A stretch of DNA of 64,000 nucleotides from Caprimulgus europaeus (GCA_907165065.1 OU015525.1:53267537-53331536), one strand, 5' to 3'; shown: positions 1 to 15,200, counted from the first letter of the stretch. A program made the numbers and translations. The notes: generated by a model not told the origin, from the sequence alone.

Positions 1-3000
1 ATTGCCATTTTTAATCAATAAAAACGAAGAAACAAAACTTCTCAGATGTATGCTGGTATTAGTTTCCTCTAATTGTCTCTGAAAAAAATGAGTGAAAGCA
101 TTTTTGTTCAGTAGAAACCTTAATAATTTTAGGTAAAGGCAGCGTGTAGCTGAAAACATGTGTTTGCCTTATCCACCAGTGTTTCTGAGACATAAACTCT
201 CAGTTCAGGGATTATAATTATCTATTTGTAAGTCAGCCAGCATAGTAGCACTGAACGTGGTTGCACTTCATTGCTGACTATAATAATGACACTGATCAAT
301 CTTTTTACTATTAACTAGAAAAATTTTATTAATTACAAGAAAATTTGTTATTGTCAGTCCAGGTTAGGTAAAAAAAATACAAAAAAATCTGGTAAGGGAG
401 AGTGTGGAACATGCACTCAAGACAAAGGAAATCTTTGTGGCGTAAAGAATAATCCATTTTCATCCTGCCATCAGAAACCTTTCCTCTTGCTTTGCCTGTC
501 ACATTAAATATTGACACCTTCCGCTGAGCAGCAGAAATATTGGGAGGCCTCTGTCTGGGTCTGCTTGAAGAGAAATTATTGATACAGAATGTGCAGCACA
601 TTTCTTTGTATAATTTATGAGTTTAATTTTCTCATACACAAGTATTTGTACAGAGGGGAAGGAGTCAAACAGCAGTGTCAGCTGTCTCAAGTTGTAGCTT
701 TAGGTCTAAAGAGGCCTAAAACAGTTCTAAAAAGGTCATTCTGACCAAAGAATCAATTCAAGTTACAGCAATTACAGAAAATTTCAAGATACAAGACTTA
801 GACAGAAAATATATGCAAGACTGAAATTCTATGGTTCAGTAATTATTTTGCCCTTGTGATAATTTTTATCCACTTCCTTTTAGAGAAATCTGGAAAAAAG
901 GTCTTAGAAATATCTCTTCTTGACAGTTCCAGAAAAAGATGTAGTTTTTTTTTTTCAATGTAAAGCTAAGACAAAAAACATAGTCAGATATTCCTTTTGT
1001 AGAATATTTTGAGATGTTCTGGTTTGTGTTGTGCATTATCAACACTTTCCAGAACAAATCCAAAACATTGCTATGAAGAAAATTAACTTACCCCAGACAA
1101 AACCAGCACATGTATTTAACTTTAGGCTATGTCTTAAACATGAACATGCCACATAAAATTAGATACAATTTCAGGAGTAAAAAACTATGATCCGTCTTCA
1201 GTACCTTTCTTTTTTAAAAATAAGTCGATGTAGTGAACAAATGGTAACAGAGTTTGTTGATTTCCCATGGCACTCCTCCAAAATGAGAAATACATATTTA
1301 GGATACAGACATAACATTTAGATGAAGGATTATCATTCATCTAAACTTTGGCTGATGTAGGACCAAAGATTTTGTACCCTATTAAACACAAGTATGACAT
1401 TTTGAATAGGAGATAAGATACCAAAAATATTCCCCACTGATGTCTATGGGATTCAGATAAGAGGACTTGATTCAATCCCACAGGCACTGCCTTAAAATAT
1501 TTATTCAGCATTTTCACAAGCGCCATTTTGTATGAAGTCAATAAAATTTCTAAGTTCTTTAAGAAAGTCAACTGTTATGTGTTTAAAACTCATACTTGAA
1601 AATATATTGATATCCAAACCAAAAGTAATTTATTCAAAGTTTAAAAAACCCTAAAAATAGAATATTTTTGAAGTTCAAGGTTTCTACAAATATTTGCAAG
1701 ATAAATTAACCTATACAAAAATGGTACAAGTTGCTTAGTTGATGGAATTATGGTACAAATGCAAATCAGAATTTTAGCAGTGTATTAAGACAAATATACA
1801 AATGTAAGGACTTCCTGAAGCCCATTATTTACTTAACAGGATCTCTCATGTAGATGTGTAATTAGGGACTTCTTAGAAAGTTGTGGTTTTTAATGGTACC
1901 TAATACAGTGTAATTGTCTATTGAGTTAATGCGTATGTAGGGATTCCTAAATCTGCAGATTGTATGGTTGCCACATGTAAATATTAAAGCCATATGCTCA
2001 AAATCATCAGGATGATACTGAAAACCTCATCTAGACAGAATGCTACCTTCTCTCAGTTAAACAGCAGCTGTGTTTATTAGGAATTCTTTTTGCCATTAAT
2101 TGGAACAGCCAAACCGAACGTCCTTGTCCTTTAAAGAGTAAGAGTAAGGACATTTTTGTAAAAAACATAGCTCTTTTCGAACTAAATGGGGTACTCCGAA
2201 TAATGAGTGCATAAAATCACGAGTAACTTTTGAAACTTGGGTAATAATTTTTCATAGATATCAGCGAGACTCTGTTCTATAGTGAGGACACCTAAACTGT
2301 GCCTGAGGAGTTAAATAGTCGTGCTTTGCTTATTTAAAAGACCTACAAGGGAAGAAGTAAAGTGTCAGAACTATGAAACCAATCAATTGTTAAATAGTTT
2401 TTCTCCCTCTCAGTGTGTTCAGTGATGGGTGATTAGTTTATATGAAATTTCTTTGATTCTAGAACTGATAATAGCAGACGTTGTGCTTGGCCAGTCTGAT
2501 TGCTGATATAGAAGGATTTACTCTTATCTTCCCAACCTAGCCGTGGTTCTGTCTTGAAATACCATTTCTGCCTTGAGAAAAGGCAGTCGTGAGGAAAGCA
2601 GTGTCTCTTCCCCAAAAACTGGGCACCAGCTCTCCTTTCTTCTTGCGGCTTTGCTGCGTTGTGTTTGCACCTGAAACTATTAAAATGCCTTAATCTGATG
2701 TGAGAGATTGCACTAGGGATTGCACTGGAAAACATCCCATGGCCTCTGAATGAGTATTAAATGTTCTGATCTTTCTTCTCACTGATACGTACTGCCTGGA
2801 CTGTTTTCCACTGATTTTACAATTTATGTAAGAATAGGAGATACTTCATTTACTCAGATCTGGTTGGATTTTTACTCTGTGTTAAAAATGGCATTTCCAG
2901 AACACAACAATTTTAATTTACTAAGAAAGGTTTATTTTATTTTGTCTTGCAATGCCAGTGCTGGTAGCCATGTTCAAGAAGCAGTCAGATTTTCCATTGT

Positions 3001-6000
3001 TATTATCTTCATGTGTGCCAAACAATACATTAGTAAAGAGCACCTTTGGGCCGTGTTGTGCCATCAGCCTTTTGAAGTGCTTTGAAAGTGCCTTGAAATC
3101 AACAGGGAGTCCTATTTAATAGGCAATTGTACTGCCTCAGGATATTTGCTAAGAGCCACACTGTTTTCTTGCATGAGATAAGCAAGAAAAGAGAAATTGG
3201 CACAGTTCTTTCCATACAGTTTGTTCAAACTAAAGTAGTCCTGTCACTCCAGATGGAGCTTTTTTGGGTAGACACAGAGGAATAATCAAGGAAAGAGGGG
3301 GACCTTAGATGGCATTGCTTGTAGCATGTGCACAGCTTCCAGAAATGTTTTTTTGTTTTTAATCAGGAAGTGAAGGGCTGGCAGCTGGTTGCTCTGGGCT
3401 GTAATTCAGCAGAGCACTTTCACATGTAAGCAAATGAGACTTAAGTGGATCCTCAAGGTGCTGATTCAGCAAAACCTGCCCCTTCCCCTCAACAAAGCTC
3501 TGCCTCAGCTGCAGACAGATGGTCTTTGTTGCTCTGTTACAGTGCCTTCACCCTCTGTGCTCTCCAGCCCATTGTCCTTCAGGACACTACTGAAAGGTAG
3601 GTACTCCCTTTACATCCTGGTAATGGAAGCGGACAGAAAGGTGGGGCAGAGAGCGATTTAAGCCTCTTGCCAAGTTCTCACAAAGGCACACTGAATAGCA
3701 AGCTCGAGGAAATGCCAGGCTGCAGCACAAACACTACACCACTTTCTCTCCCTTGCTTTGTTTACCCTGAACAGGGGCTTGTTTATTCATGTCATTGAGT
3801 CTCCAGCCAAGCAAGGTGGACAGAAGCACTGGCCAAAGAGCTTAGTGTTCACCAGAACATTCTCCGTGTTACTGAGGAGTGAAGCACAGTGAGATTATAT
3901 TTTGTTATGTGCCACTGAAGATAAGAGAAAGCTTCTCAGAACCTTCTGCAACATGAGCAGAGACTCGGCATTTTGTACACAAATGAACATGTCAGGAGGA
4001 CTTTTCAGCACTGCAACATGAATGCAAAGAGAAAAAGTTTTATTAAGTGCTCTGAAAGGATCAAAGTATTCTTTAACAACAAATACGTAATTTGAACATC
4101 TGTCTAGGGAATCTTGTGCGGTATGAAAAGGCCCCCCCCGAAAAACTTTATATAAAAATACTATATAGGATTTATAAAACACACAGAAAGTAAGTGTCTA
4201 ACACATGTAGTAATGCTGTGTGTCAGTTCAAAAGTGCTTCAGAGTCTAGGTTTAGTATTTCAGAAAGTAAAACCACCAAGTATAGGGACTTTTCCTAAAA
4301 AGAGACTTGCCCCTGGTATTGTGCATCTGGGTGCCAGATGTCAGTATAGTTCATATGCTGAGTTAGGGACTTTTTTCCCTACACACTAAATTCAAATGGC
4401 ACATGAGATTGGGCTGCAGAGCACCCCTTTGGAGACAGCTAAGATGGACAAGGGAGAGAAAGACAGTGTTAGGCCTGAAACTGCTGGTGGGTGAGCAGAA
4501 GCTTTGGCGTTCAATGCAAGCTTACAACAATTTAGTGGGGAAACTTCATCAGCTTTGGAGAATAAAACCTGCAGTTCAATCTGCATCCTTTCAGTTGAAC
4601 ACAGACAGCCTTGCAGAGCTAAGGGCCAGGAGAGCATGCAAGGTAACTTCTTTCCCCTTCTCTTCATAGCTGCAGGATGGATGCAATCCAGCTAATCAGC
4701 TCTCTACCCACTGAAACAGTCATTTTACTTAATATCTACCTACTGTGTAGCAGTTTTGTCCAGCTCTGCCCATGAATCAGGACCATTACCCAGTAGTACA
4801 ATGAGCCTTATGGTTACTGATATTTGAAAGTTTTTAGAAGGACTAACAAATGACTTTGAAAACAGCATATTAAATTTTGAGAGGCTGTTCACACTGTACA
4901 AATACAATTCGGAGGAATTTGCTTACTGGAGCTAGAATCTAACAGGACGTGATGCTCTATGAATGCATTTTAGCATATCAATATTTGCAGACCAGGTTAA
5001 CAAATCCCTTTTATGAGATTGTTGCTTTTATTATCAAAAACATCTTCCAGATCCTGTATATTCAAGATTTCCGAAAACTCATTTTATCTTTCACTATGAT
5101 TGTTCATATTACTGTGCCAACAGATTATTAAAATGCCAAATGGAAATTAAATATGACCTCTTATAGATGTGTTTTTAATATAACCAGTAATGTACATGAA
5201 AAGCTTGAGGAATGAATAAGCACAGAGATTGTGAAACATATTTTATACTAGTTTCCACATAGTATGACTTTCTTTTAATTCTGATGTGTTCTTTGGTAAT
5301 ATTGTAATGGATAGCAAACCAGATTTGTCATGATGTTCAGATTAAAACTAAGACTCAATTACTTACTCATTGGAAACAAAAGAAGCACAGTAAAAAACAA
5401 GATGAAATACTACTTCTCAGGAGTCTTGGCTGTCAAAAGTAATTAATTTTTAATATTCAAAAATAACAATTGTTAAACATTCAATAAAAGATGTTGAGCA
5501 TTTAAAATAACAATGATCTCATGCATGATAAATTAACTTGTAAGAAATGAAAGTCCATTTATACTTATTAAAAAATTTGCAAATCTTGGAGTAAGAGACA
5601 AAATTTTAATCTCCATCCCCCAGTTAAGCTTATTTATACGGATAATTAACGCCAGATCTAACAGGTACTTACCTACATGTCATTCTCTCTATGTGTCTTT
5701 CTTTAGAAAATGAGAATTTATTTGGTCCTATAGTATGGTTTCTATGTATAATATTTCAAAGCCCTAAAATGTTGTTAATATTGAATCTTTGTGTATTAGT
5801 CCTATTGTTAAGAAAAACAGTAGTGCCAAATAACTGAAAAAAACCCCCTTTAACTAGACTCTGAAAGTAGTTTTCTTCCTGTTATAAACCAAATAAATCA
5901 TCATCTATAGCACTATGTTCCTATCCTGCCAGCAGAAGGAGTATGACCAAAGAGGTTACATTATCCCCTCTGAGTCTCAGCTATTGGTAACTACAACAGG

Positions 6001-9000
6001 CATTTTATTTAAGTCAGTAATTGAAGAGTTTCTGGTTCAGATTCTGAAACAGAAGTCAATAATTGCAAGCATCTGGATGCCACCTCCACCTGCTTTAGCC
6101 TTATGTTTTACTTAGACAAAAGAGCTTGTAAACTAAAACAGTGTCTCCAGCAAGCTAGAGATGTGATCTCAAAAAGAACCAAGCATTCATCAAAAAAAGT
6201 CAAAAGAGATTAACATTAAAGAATGAGCCAAATATTAAGATGTTGTGTTCTTAATTTTCACTCCTGGGAGAACTTTTGCTTCTGGAAACTGTTATAAATA
6301 TTCTTTTATTGTAATTCATGGTTACTATTGTACCCTAACATATAGAAATATAATCACTCTTTTCAGTTTTTGTTCTTTTACTAATTCTTTGATTCCACCC
6401 TGCCAAAAGGTATGCTATCAAGGAATCTTATAATTAGATAACAATCTTGTTGGAAATTTAATTAGAGAACTCTAATTCTTACGCAGTTCAGAATGATTGT
6501 TTCTGTTCTGTTTTATCCTGTTCCTCTCCACTGAAGTGCTTCACAGTCAACTGTTAGCATATAAAATTCTTCTGTGGGCACGTCATTACTCGTATTTGGG
6601 GGATTGGAGAACAAAAGAGAAAAAGCACTAGGAATAGGAGTAATTTTTCCTTGTTTTCCTAGGTAAATAAATCATGTGTATAGTTTAAGCTGGTCGTCTA
6701 AAGTTCTTCTCATGAGTAGTCATTTTAGATGCTTACAGAGTGGGGTAAATTTTCCTCTGGAGAGGCTTGATTCTCTCCATTGATTCTGGATAGAGTTTCT
6801 AGGAGGGCATCCCATTTTAAGTAGCTTGTCTAAAATACAGATTAGGGGGTGAACTCAGGTGCACTGGGTACAAAATGAGTGTGTAGTCCAGGAAAACATC
6901 TCTCAGGCACTGGCTCAGTTTTCAGTGTTTTTGTGAGTGTTACCATACAGGCTGCATATCCAGGGTCTACCTTAGCGACAGATCAGGAAGAAAGATGCCC
7001 AAAGCAACAGGCAGCTGGGAGGAAGCAATGAAATTACTATAGCTCTCAAAGTTCAGAAACTTTGGGGCAGTTCTGTAGTCAGTGAAAAGTTTATGTCTCT
7101 GTAGTCAGTGAGAAAAGGAGGGTGTTTTATTCATTGCACAAACACAGAAATAATCTTCTCTGAGGAGCAAAGAAAACTCCCAGTTAGGGATAGTTTTGCT
7201 ATCTTCACTAAAATGAAGCCTGAATGTCTTCTATGAGGACACATTTGAAAGAAATAATTGTTTTTGAAGAAATACAAATCTCCCTTAAAAAGTCTCTTTC
7301 AGGAGCAAGTTGTTCATGACCCAAATATCTTCAGTTATAAAGGTGCGAACATGGTTAAACCAAGGTCTGTAATTTTCATCATGCAAAATTTTTTTGTGCT
7401 TCTTTCCATATTGATCACATGCTAGAATAACAAAAATGCAAGTATATTCAACCACTTATAGTCTTCAAAAAATGAAAAATACCATTTCTATTCTGCAGTC
7501 CTTTGAGTTGCTTTCTTGAGATGTTGTCACTGTGTAAATATTCCAGGCAGTCTAAAGCACCCCTTGTTAAGCATTATTTTATTCCTATTTTTAACATGAC
7601 GTGATGGGGAAAAAACCAAAACAATAAAGTCTGAAGTTATGCAGATCTGTAAAACTTGCAAAAACAACATTGTTGATTACTTTACTAGAAGAACAGAGCA
7701 GAAGACTAGTGGTGAGTGGAATTCTGTATCAGTGTATTTCTTTGAGAGTTACTACCTCAGAAAGAAAGAATTGTGAATATATTTGAATGGCAGTATTAGA
7801 TAATTTATTCTGAATCAATTTTTTCTTTCCTGAGAAGCGTTGTAAGCAAAATTATAAAGGGACATTTTAAATAGGTACAAACTATGAAAGGGAAGATGTA
7901 GAGGGGAACATTTTGGTAGAACGGCAGGAAGCTCTAATTTCCCAAGGAAAGAAGAGAAGTTTGAAGATGATCCAATGATAACAATCACAAATGATAATGT
8001 TAAAAATAAGAAAATGTTTATTAAAAACTCAAAAGTGGAAATAGATGGGAACTGATATTATTTAGAAATTATTAAATGTAATACAGAAAGAAGCATAGCT
8101 AAATATAGAAAAAAATCCATGTCAGAAGAAGTAAGGACAATAGTTTTTTAAGGTATACTAGGAATGAAAAATAGTAAAATGATTCATAAATTATGAAAAA
8201 AAGCATATATATTCAATAAATGTTTTTGCTCTTTATTTGAAAAATAAGAGTTGTGTGATTTGTTTTCAGAGGAAGACTATACACTTTCCAATTTTCTAGT
8301 ACCCAGGAGAGATGCGAGTCACATTTAGCCAGAGATAGATATCTTAAATATCAGCCAGTTTTGATAAATTCAATCCAATCTGTTTGAGATAATCTTTGGT
8401 CTTTTAATATATCGTGGAAACTCAAACAGAAGCAGAATAATTTACTTAAATTTGAAGAGTAAGGACCCAGAGTACGGTTGTCTGACCCAAATTAAATTAA
8501 AGGGAGAAGGCTGGAGGTTGTAGAAGCATTGGCTGACAACAAAATCAAATTGTAAGAGTACAGCAGACGTAAGTCCTTCAACAAAATTTTGTGAAGAGTA
8601 AGTCCTATTTCCATTCTTTGAAGTTAGAAAATTGGTTAATAACAGCAACACAATAAACTTTTATAAGTTTGGTATTACAGATAAAACACTAGCACTCTAG
8701 AGCACTAATAAAATTCATGCTAATTGGATAATGAAGGGGCCAGTTGACAGCTATTGCCACTGGGCAATGTCTTGAAATAGAGGTCCTGGAAGATGCTCAG
8801 CATTTCATCAGTGAAGGTGTCAGTGATAAGCATTGCCCAAAATGTGACTGTAAATGGTTACAATGACTTATAAAAGAGCAGTGTGAGACCCACCACATTG
8901 AAGGATCTGTATTACATGGTAAACCAGATTTCATTCAAACAAAAACGGAGGTTTCAACATGGAAAAATGTGAAATTCTCCACCTAAGAGTAACAGGTACC

Positions 9001-9089
9001 TGTAGAAGTAGGGTTGGAACAATTATAAGGAATGAATTGAAAATTAGCTAAGATTCTAAGGGGGAAACTGGTCCAGTTCCTGATAGGGG
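1..9089. other. Unique AT-rich non-coding DNA
   Basis: No gene, RNA gene or confident mobile element is visible here. Open frames are all under about 100 codons, are scattered over both strands, and resemble no family I know. The DNA is AT-rich with many A/T homopolymers. Short local duplications occur, for example TCTGTAGTCAGTGA at about 7072 and again at about 7098. A stretch near 8950-9060 may hold a very old plus-strand CR1 fragment, because its wording resembles the CR1 region just after the reverse transcriptase, but it is too diverged to call. It reads as intergenic or deep-intronic sequence. Confidence 0.6.
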
Positions 9090-9250
9090 ATCACAGAATC
9101 ACAGAATGTTAGGGATTGGAAGGGACCTCGAAAGATCATCCAGTCCAATCCCCCTACCGGAGCAGGAACACCTAGATGAGTTCACACAGGAAGGCGTCCA
9201 GGCAGGTCTTGAATGTCTTCAGAGAAGGAGACTCCACAACCTCCCTGGGA
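9090..9250 (-). repeat. CR1 LINE, 5'-truncated 3' end
   Basis: Read on the minus strand this is the 3' UTR end of a CR1 non-LTR retrotransposon. It runs from a region matching the usual 'short, wide' conserved 3' block and finishes with two copies of the octamer ATTCTGTG, the hallmark CR1 tail that replaces poly(A). The plus strand shows the tail as TCACAGAATCACAGAATG followed by the conserved GGAAGGGACCT block. Only about 160 bp remain, so the copy was truncated at its 5' end, as is usual for CR1, and carries no coding sequence. A 64-codon open frame across it (9106-9300, plus) is an antisense artefact. No target duplication is apparent, which is also normal for CR1. It is well preserved, so it is younger than the other CR1 pieces in this window. 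Confidence 0.92.
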
Positions 9251-12200
9251 TGTGCCAGAACGGTTCAATGCAACTTCTGGATGAAGACACAAGGGAATAA
9301 TGAGTAGGAGGAGGGAGATAATGCTTTTTTTTTGGAAACTGCCACTGTCAGAGCATTAGTAGGATTACCTCATCCAATTCTGATGTGCACATTTAACAAA
9401 TGCTTTGGGGCAAAAAGTTTGGGAACAAATTTTCTGATTTGAATGAGGTAAAGAAAAAAGCTTGACAGAAAATTAACCATGGCAGACATAAGCTGAGAAA
9501 TAACATAAACAATTGCTGAAGCAGAACACCAAATTGTTGCTTGTAATGTTTGATTTATAGAAACTGACAAAAATTCCCTGTGAAATGGAGTGAGGTGGTT
9601 CTTAGCTTTGCAAACACATTTTCTACAACATAAAATAGTCAGTGTATATTCCCCAGACTAAGAATGGAGAAAGGCTAACATTTTCTGTTATTTATTTTTA
9701 ACTGCAACATTATTAAACAGAACTGAAACATCTACAGTATTGATGTTAAGAATACAGAATTCAGCACTTGCTGAAATTAACACAAATATTCCTACTTCTC
9801 ACCTGTCTCTAATTATTAGTGTGGGGCAGAATTAACATATGTAACAATGGGTGAGGTTCAGGTCCATAAGTAAAGCTTCTAGATGCTATTGTAATGCACA
9901 TAACAGCTAGTAATAATAATGAAGTATGATCCCTGGAGTATTTATTTGGAAAATTAACTGTGATTTGCCTGCCTCCAATATATTAAATTCCTATTTAAAT
10001 TCATCTAGGGGGAATGGGATGGTTACGAAACCAAGTTTGCTCTTATTCTCATATCTAGTGAACAGTTTCCACAACAAATAAACACATAGCATCACATAAT
10101 TCAGTGTAATTGGGCACTTTTTGTTTTAATAGGCTTTGTAGGACAAAAAAAAAAGGAGGCCTGGGGAGAACTACTTCTCCATTTTACTTTTTTAATTTTT
10201 TTGTTTTTTTTTACCTAACATGTAGAATATCTCCTGAGGGGTGCACCTTGTTGTTTTCTGTAGTGCCTTTTTTATAACATTTCTTTAAGATTTATACATG
10301 ACTATGTTTCTAACTGAAGAAGAAGAAAAAAATAGGAATAAAGAGTTTTATACTTCATTACTGAAGAGACTATTTTTGGAATTTACACTTTCTTAAATTC
10401 TATAGCACGTCTCTAGTTTAGATGTACTCCTTTTTAGCTGTGTGTTTATCTAGATGCATTTAACTAGATGGCCCGAACAGTGATTGTGTAATGAGCTATG
10501 TAATTGATTTAGGACATGGACTTAATAACAGGCAGGTGGTTGAGGTAACCTATTATTACTGCAGAATTAGATTTCAGTAATGTGTTTTCTGTCCTGTTTT
10601 TTTTCAAGAGAACAATGGCTTGAGTAGCTGGTTGAGTAACTGTTATCACAGATGTTTTACATGTATCTAGTGGGACTGGGCTCAGATAATACCTAGGGTA
10701 TGTCCAATGACAAATGGTGTAAATAATTAACTGAAGCATTATGCCTTAGCATTTTGCAAAGTAATTATCCAAACTGAATAATTCAAAATAGATCATTGCT
10801 AAATTTAATATGTGGATGATAAAGAGCCTGTGTAAAATTGCTTGGATTCACTATTGAATTACCAGATTGTGGTTGATGCTTTGAGAAATATGGCTGCAAT
10901 TGCCAAAGCGTTCCTTAGTCTAGAGTGAGCTTGATTCTCTAATTTTGTGCATAAGGCAACTTGCAGCAGGGAGAGTTCTCAAATTGAAGTCCTTAAGTGC
11001 CTATCACCTGCAACAGTAGAAATTATGGTGTTGTTTTTTTTTTTTTTCCTGCTTTCACTCTTCTCTCTACTTCAGCTCTGTCTATTGCTTTCAAAACCTT
11101 GGCCCTCTTTGTTGTCTGACATCCCATCTTCATACCTCTGTGTCCACCCACACAGGATTTTGTGGAGGCTGCTGAATATCAGATTATCTGTAAAATTCAG
11201 AGTAGAGGATTCATTCCATGCTCTTCTGCTTCAAAAGAAAAAAAAAAATATTCTGGTCCTACAGCAAAAAAATAAGATGCAAAATATTTTCATATGTATC
11301 ATAACACTTTCCAATAGCATATACTAATGAAGTAACAACATAAGTCTTTCTCTTTGTTTATTCCAGTACAGATGAGCTGATTTGATTATGCAGACTCATG
11401 TGCTTATCTCCTCCAATTTTCTGGGAAACTGTATTAAAAGTGCTGGAAGCTAGAAGTGCTCCAGCTAGAAGCTAAAGCATTGAAAATATGTGATCTGTAA
11501 AGGAACTTACACCTTAAGAAAGATTTAATGTTTTCTTTTCAGAACATGTGCAACATGTTCCTATCACAGTGATTTGTACTAGAAGTTAATAATTCATGGA
11601 GTAATATAAAATTTGAAATAGTAGATAGGAGGCTATAATAATACTACAGATGGCATTAGTGTCTGGTATTAGCTCACAAAGGGTGAGAAATACCCAGTTT
11701 TGAATACAGATCGTTCTCCAAGTAAAAGACCACAGTTTAGAGGATCCTGTTGCCAAATTTTTCACAAGTCAGCTAGAAGAGCTCTTCTAAGTAGGTACCG
11801 GATATACAGCATTATTGTCCCACATCCAGCCTGCTGCTTATGGTGTTATATCACCTGCCCCAGCAGACATCACATTTGTGGTCTGGTATGACCATCACCA
11901 TGGTAACAGGGAAAAACCCCATTTCTCCAGTAGTGCTGCCCAGCAGCGTTATGTAGCACACATCTTCTCTGGTTGAGTGCGAGTGCTGCAGCAGCCAACA
12001 TGAAAGCTTCATCACCCCTCATGGATCCTGCTTCTCCCTTTGCAGCTCTGGGAGCAGCAGCAGGTATTCCTTGTGACCAAAGGAAAAGCTGCTGATGACA
12101 ACGCCTTTAAGGAGCACAGACATCATCACTCAGATTTTGTGGGCATGTCTATACAATAACCACAACTTCAACCCCTGTTTGCGGCGTTGCTCTGCGGGCC

Positions 12201-15200
12201 TGGTGCAGAGCTTGCAGCTCTCCAGCTCCAGCCCGCTGAGATGTGCTTAGGGGTAAGCTGTGCATGGCAGGGGGCCCCTCTCTGACATGCTGTCCCTTGG
12301 CAGTGCCATGCTGGACCAGAGAGCGTCCTCTTGACCTAAACCATCTTCAGTCCTTGGGCAGAGTTTCTTCTTCACCTGTTGTTAATCGTGACTGAGGATT
12401 GTGGCCAAAATCTATTATTTTTGCCGAGAAAGATTTAAGCTCCTCCACAGCTTTCCAGATTGAGTGCAACTGTTTTTCTCTCTACACCCAATTATCTGGG
12501 TTGCTTTGCAGAAAAATTATCTTCATATTTTGGATCCATTAGCCTATTATTTCCAAACTTTACAAGAATTTACTTCAGCAACTCCACTGCATAGGGCTGA
12601 TGTGTGGCTAATGCTGGAATATTGTTTGTTTGTTGTAACTTACCAAAAGCATAAGTAGTTTTTAAAATTGCAGTTTTTAAACTGCATACATTCAATAAAA
12701 ATGTTGCAAGCAATGGAGAACTTTTACTAAAAATAACTCTTCCCTTGTTTACAACTGAAATCAAGCCATTGTTTACCAATACTCTACTGTCTTAACTATG
12801 TATTGTCTTTAATAGGCTAACTGCAAGTCTGAAAGTAAATAATTAGATCTGTAAATCTTCACCTTTTCCTCCAAAAAAATTATGAAAAAAAAGTATGGAA
12901 TTCCAACTTCTGAAGAGATTTCTACGTGAAAAAATCTGTTGATATGGATGTCCTTTGTATTGAGACTTTAATTGAAATTCAGCAACATTGATAAGTTATT
13001 TTTGTATTAAAACTGGTTACAGCAATTTTGCCTTTAAATATCTGGTGTTATTTCCATCCTCTCCTCTGCAGGTGTGCACACACACGTGCATATATATATA
13101 AACTAGTAATGGCCATAAATACAGAGTGTTATTACCCTACACATCAAGCTATAATATCTGGATATGATGTGTTGTTTCTATACAGACACATTTAGTTCAG
13201 ATGGAAAACAGTTTGCGCATGTCTTTGTTGGTTTACCTATTTTTTATCACCAGCCAGGGGACAGTAGGAGATCCTCTGTTACCCTATTTATGATATTGCA
13301 GCTCCCATAAATGTGATATGTCTTGGGCTTCTTTGAAACTTGGGAGTTAAAAGCCCCAATGACTTGTTCAAATTCAGACTTTGGTTGTAAATCTAAAAGC
13401 CAGAATATCAAAATCCTTAAATATCTATTATCCGAGAAACAGAGATGCAAAATACTTTTACTTATTTTTTTCCTATTATCTAAACTGAATTTTCCTTTCT
13501 GCAGTTTGTCCCCATTCTTCTCCTGTACTGTAAAGTTATCGCTTCACAGATTTCTGTGCCTATGAATGTTATCCTTCTTTGTTATTTGGGTTGGGTTTTT
13601 TTGGTTTTGTTTTTCTGCATATGAACAACTGCAAGTTATTCAGCTTTTACTCATAAGTCAGGCTTTCTAATTTCTAGGGCATTCTCTCTCTCTTCTGCTG
13701 GGCACTGCCCCATAGCTCTGCAGCATTTCTAAGCAGAGGTACCTGTAGCAGTGCCAGTCAGATAAAATGGTACTGAATGAGGTTCCTATCTTGTGAGTTT
13801 TTTCTTTTAATTCCTTACAGTCTTTCCTCATTTTGTGACATTTTTAGATTAATTAGCATTTTGTATTTTCCATTTGACATTATTAATAAAGTGTAGTACT
13901 AAACCAAGGATGGATAGTATCTTTACTTAGTATATGCTCTATTCCTTGTGATAGTGATCATCACTGCTCCAAATACAGACTTCCACCTGGATTCATCTTC
14001 CATAAAACAACTGGAAAGTTTCTTCTGTTGGCATAAGAGAATACCATGAGATGCTGTCAGAAACTTCTTCTTTTTTCATTATAATGAATAGTTGTTAGCT
14101 ACAATAAAATAAGATACAATTCCCTGGTTTTAATGTTTTTAACAGGATTAATATTTGTGCCATCTGTGATGTCAATTTTCTGATATTGTTGGCTCATTAA
14201 AAAAAATAAAAATCATAAAAATCTGTAATCATTATACTTCAATGTGTTCCCAGAAAGCCTACCTATTTTGGAAGTCCATGACAGAATGGATACAATCAAA
14301 TAATGTATCTTGTAATAAACTGAATTTAAAGTGTCATTGCAGCACACACCGAAGGAAGTCACTGCATTCATTTGTGCCTCCAGTTGTGTCAACATAACTC
14401 TTTCCTCTGCTTTTCTTCAGATATGGGGTCTAAAATAAAGCTGCAAAAGGTGACCTGAAAATAGATTAATTTTAATCCAAAATATGGGTAAGTATAAATT
14501 AGATGTTCCAGTCATCCAGACTTAAAAGGATTTTAATCTCATTTGCTTAAGCCTTCCTGTTGTCCACCTAACCATGATGTTTTTGTCCTACATCCCTCCA
14601 ACCCTGCCCTAAGCTGCCAGATGCCTGCAATGCTCTTAACAAGTCATCCAAACTCTTTAAAAATCCACGAGACTCAGCTGAGTGGAAACTCTATCACTAT
14701 GCTGAGCAACGGATTTCTGGCGATGCCCATGGGATGGCAGAACATGCTGAAGAGTTGGCAGGCTATTGATGGTGTCCTGAGCCACAGCTCCCACTGTGCC
14801 TGCTCCTACACTCTCCTCACAATTATTAATCTGCCAGGAAGTCCCCAAGACTTGCTCTGGCCCTCTGGGTGGGGAGGGAAGGAGGGAGAGGTGCTGGGAG
14901 ATGCAGTTTCAGCTTGTGCCACTTTCAGAAATTTCATGTGTAATTAGTGTCACCAGCTGGTGCTAATTGGGAGCAGGGGAGCAATGATAGTTAGGATCTC
15001 CATGCTTATTGCATTCACTTTCAGTTGAGGCTCTGCTGGAATCTTAATTACAGGGAATCCTAAAGCATTTTTAGGGGTTTAATAGTGCAAGTTTTAGCTA
15101 ATTTAGCTTTAATTTTTCTTAGAACTTTATATGCTGGGGAAATCCATGGAAGTATCCCACAGTATTTTATATGGACTGTTTTGGACGATTTTCCCATTAA

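Noticed and set aside
9106-9300. 64-codon plus-strand frame with protein-like sequence
   Set aside because: It is the antisense reading of a CR1 3' UTR; many bird genomes carry such frames at CR1 copies.
10947-11327. 126-codon plus-strand frame
   Set aside because: It is built from poly-T and poly-A runs (poly-Phe and poly-Lys) and AT-rich filler; no domain or start context.
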